Below are positions 63,147 through 64,000 of a stretch of 64,000 nt of DNA, in pieces (the first letter of the stretch is position 1; the number at the start of each line of letters is the position of its first letter). Origin of the DNA: Allohahella marinimesophila (lineage in GTDB: Bacteria > Pseudomonadota > Gammaproteobacteria > Pseudomonadales > Oleiphilaceae); contig NZ_BAABBO010000009.1 of the NCBI RefSeq assembly GCF_039538005.1, positions 124,001 to 188,000 on the forward strand. Reading direction: 5' to 3'. The notes beneath the pieces were generated by a model. That model was not told the DNA's origin. It ran no database searches and saw nothing but the letters and a program-made list of their open reading frames with translations. The translations under genes were made by a program, and so were the position numbers.

Positions 63147-63911
63147 TACCACGCGAATATTCGGATGCAGCGCATAGCGCTCAAATTCCGACTCATCATT
63201 GACGGTACTGACCAGAATCGCCACTTCGTCGCCAAAGGCTTCGGCCACCTTCTCCCCGTAGCGATAGTCATTCATCGACAGCGCGCTGAACGGCCCCCAG
63301 GTATACGTCATCTTCATGAAATACACGTTCAGCCAGAATAAGGGGGCCGCGTATTTCGCATTCGGACTGATCATGTAACTGGTATGAATCGACTCATCGC
63401 TCAGTCTCCCCAGATACAGCGGGTTGCGTGACTCAACCAGTGCACGATCCTGCAGGCCGTAAGATTTTATCGCCATGGCCAGCTTTGCCACTGCTGCTAG
63501 CGCGTCCTGCGGCCACAGTTCACCCAGGTTTTTCGCATCCAGCCAGAGATAAGTGTCTTGTGGGAATTCGGCGAGCAGTTGATCCAGTGTCAGCAGCTCA
63601 CCGTCGGTTCGCTGGTAGGGTTCGTCATGAGAGACGATGAACTGCTCCGTAGGCTCGTCGTATAGAATATCGACCTCGACCCCTGTGGCGCCCATAGCAG
63701 CCGCTGCTCTCACGCTACCGAGGGTGTTTTCCTCGTGCTCGCCAACGAAGCCACGGTGCGCCCAGGCCTTGCGGCATCCATCGAACAGTGATCGAGCCTG
63801 CGAGACTGCCACTTCGTAGCGCCAATCTATCAGTACCTTGGCCGCGACGATAAATATGATGAACATCAGGGCAGCGATCATGCGTTTGCGCCAAGGCTTA
63901 GCGCCGGTCAT
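63093..63911 (-). CDS. Glycerophosphodiester phosphodiesterase family protein
   Basis: A 272-residue TIM-barrel protein with an N-terminal membrane anchor (about 10-28). GDPD motifs are visible: AHRGFVGEHEENTLGS (catalytic His and Glu), GVEVDILYD, FIVSHDEPYQR and LWLDAKN. It hydrolyses glycerophosphodiesters, here probably at the membrane or in the periplasm. The 3' end overlaps the sulfatase-fold gene by 54 bases in opposite orientation. The 89 bases after its start, to the window edge, hold no recognisable gene. Confidence 0.88.
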   Translation of the reverse strand: MTGAKPWRKRMIAALMFIIFIVAAKVLIDWRYEVAVSQARSLFDGCRKAWAHRGFVGEHEENTLGSVRAAAAMGATGVEVDILYDEPTEQFIVSHDEPYQRTDGELLTLDQLLAEFPQDTYLWLDAKNLGELWPQDALAAVAKLAMAIKSYGLQDRALVESRNPLYLGRLSDESIHTSYMISPNAKYAAPLFWLNVYFMKMTYTWGPFSALSMNDYRYGEKVAEAFGDEVAILVSTVNDESEFERYALHPNIRVVLTDKDFFAFDSCSVAVD

Positions 63912-64000
63912 CGGTAGTTCTCATGTATGCTGGCCTCGAAGGCGGATTTGAAGTGGCCATCATAGGGTCCATCCAAGAAAAGGAGAAGCAGACAATTGGT

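Overview
The window looks like a chromosomal segment of a free-living, probably marine or salt-exposed gammaproteobacterium related to the Pseudomonas/Cellvibrio/Halomonas side of the class. The left half keeps Pseudomonas-like synteny: DUF484-dapF-lysA-lptM, cyaA, argH, an AlgZ/AlgR-type pair, hemC-hemD-hemX-hemY, fre-ubiD-rho-trxA and ppx. The cyaA N-terminus, the CRP-like regulator, the ECF42 sigma factor and the lipase/foldase pair all fit the same group. I saw no tRNA, rRNA, CRISPR array, transposase or prophage.

Layout. 1-9.1 kb is a minus-strand housekeeping run: the start of a putative GGDEF protein, DUF484, dapF, lysA, lptM, cyaA, argH. 9.1-15.6 kb is plus strand: a LytS/AlgZ-type kinase, a LytTR regulator broken by an exact 74-bp tandem duplication, and the heme genes hemCDXY. 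15.6-23.5 kb holds fre, ubiD, rho, trxA, ppx and an ABC-F ATPase. 23.5-31.9 kb holds a TIGR02444 protein, a DUF4124 protein, an FKBP lipoprotein, then D-glycerate 3-kinase, glucosyl-3-phosphoglycerate phosphatase, its synthase and a GH13 glucosylglycerate phosphorylase. Together these can make the compatible solute glucosylglycerate and recycle it. An NAD(P)-binding protein and ArfB follow. 31.9-35.4 kb has a secreted M28 peptidase and a YbiT-type ABC-F.

35.5-42.1 kb is the most interesting accessory segment. A CRP-like regulator is divergent from a CHASE2-type class III nucleotide cyclase, which is followed by a 1098-residue FecR-TPR-beta-barrel protein and a small lipoprotein. This reads as a candidate envelope-to-cAMP signalling unit. 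42.1-51.1 kb has two unrecognised exported or anchored proteins, a DGPF protein with its ECF42 sigma factor, a hybrid sensor kinase flanked by two paralogous LuxR-type regulators, a truncated DUF1552 gene and an LCM-type methyltransferase.

51.3-57.2 kb is a secreted-hydrolase region: a metzincin protease with a ricin-type lectin domain and no prodomain of its own, preceded by a membrane-anchored prodomain-like protein, then DUF1622, the lipase foldase, the lipase and a divergent AraC regulator. 57.2-64 kb has a heme oxygenase, a chemoreceptor, a GDT1-type transporter, DUF1206, a membrane sulfatase-fold protein and a glycerophosphodiesterase-like protein. Functions are assigned by recognising motifs and family layouts by eye; no database search was run.
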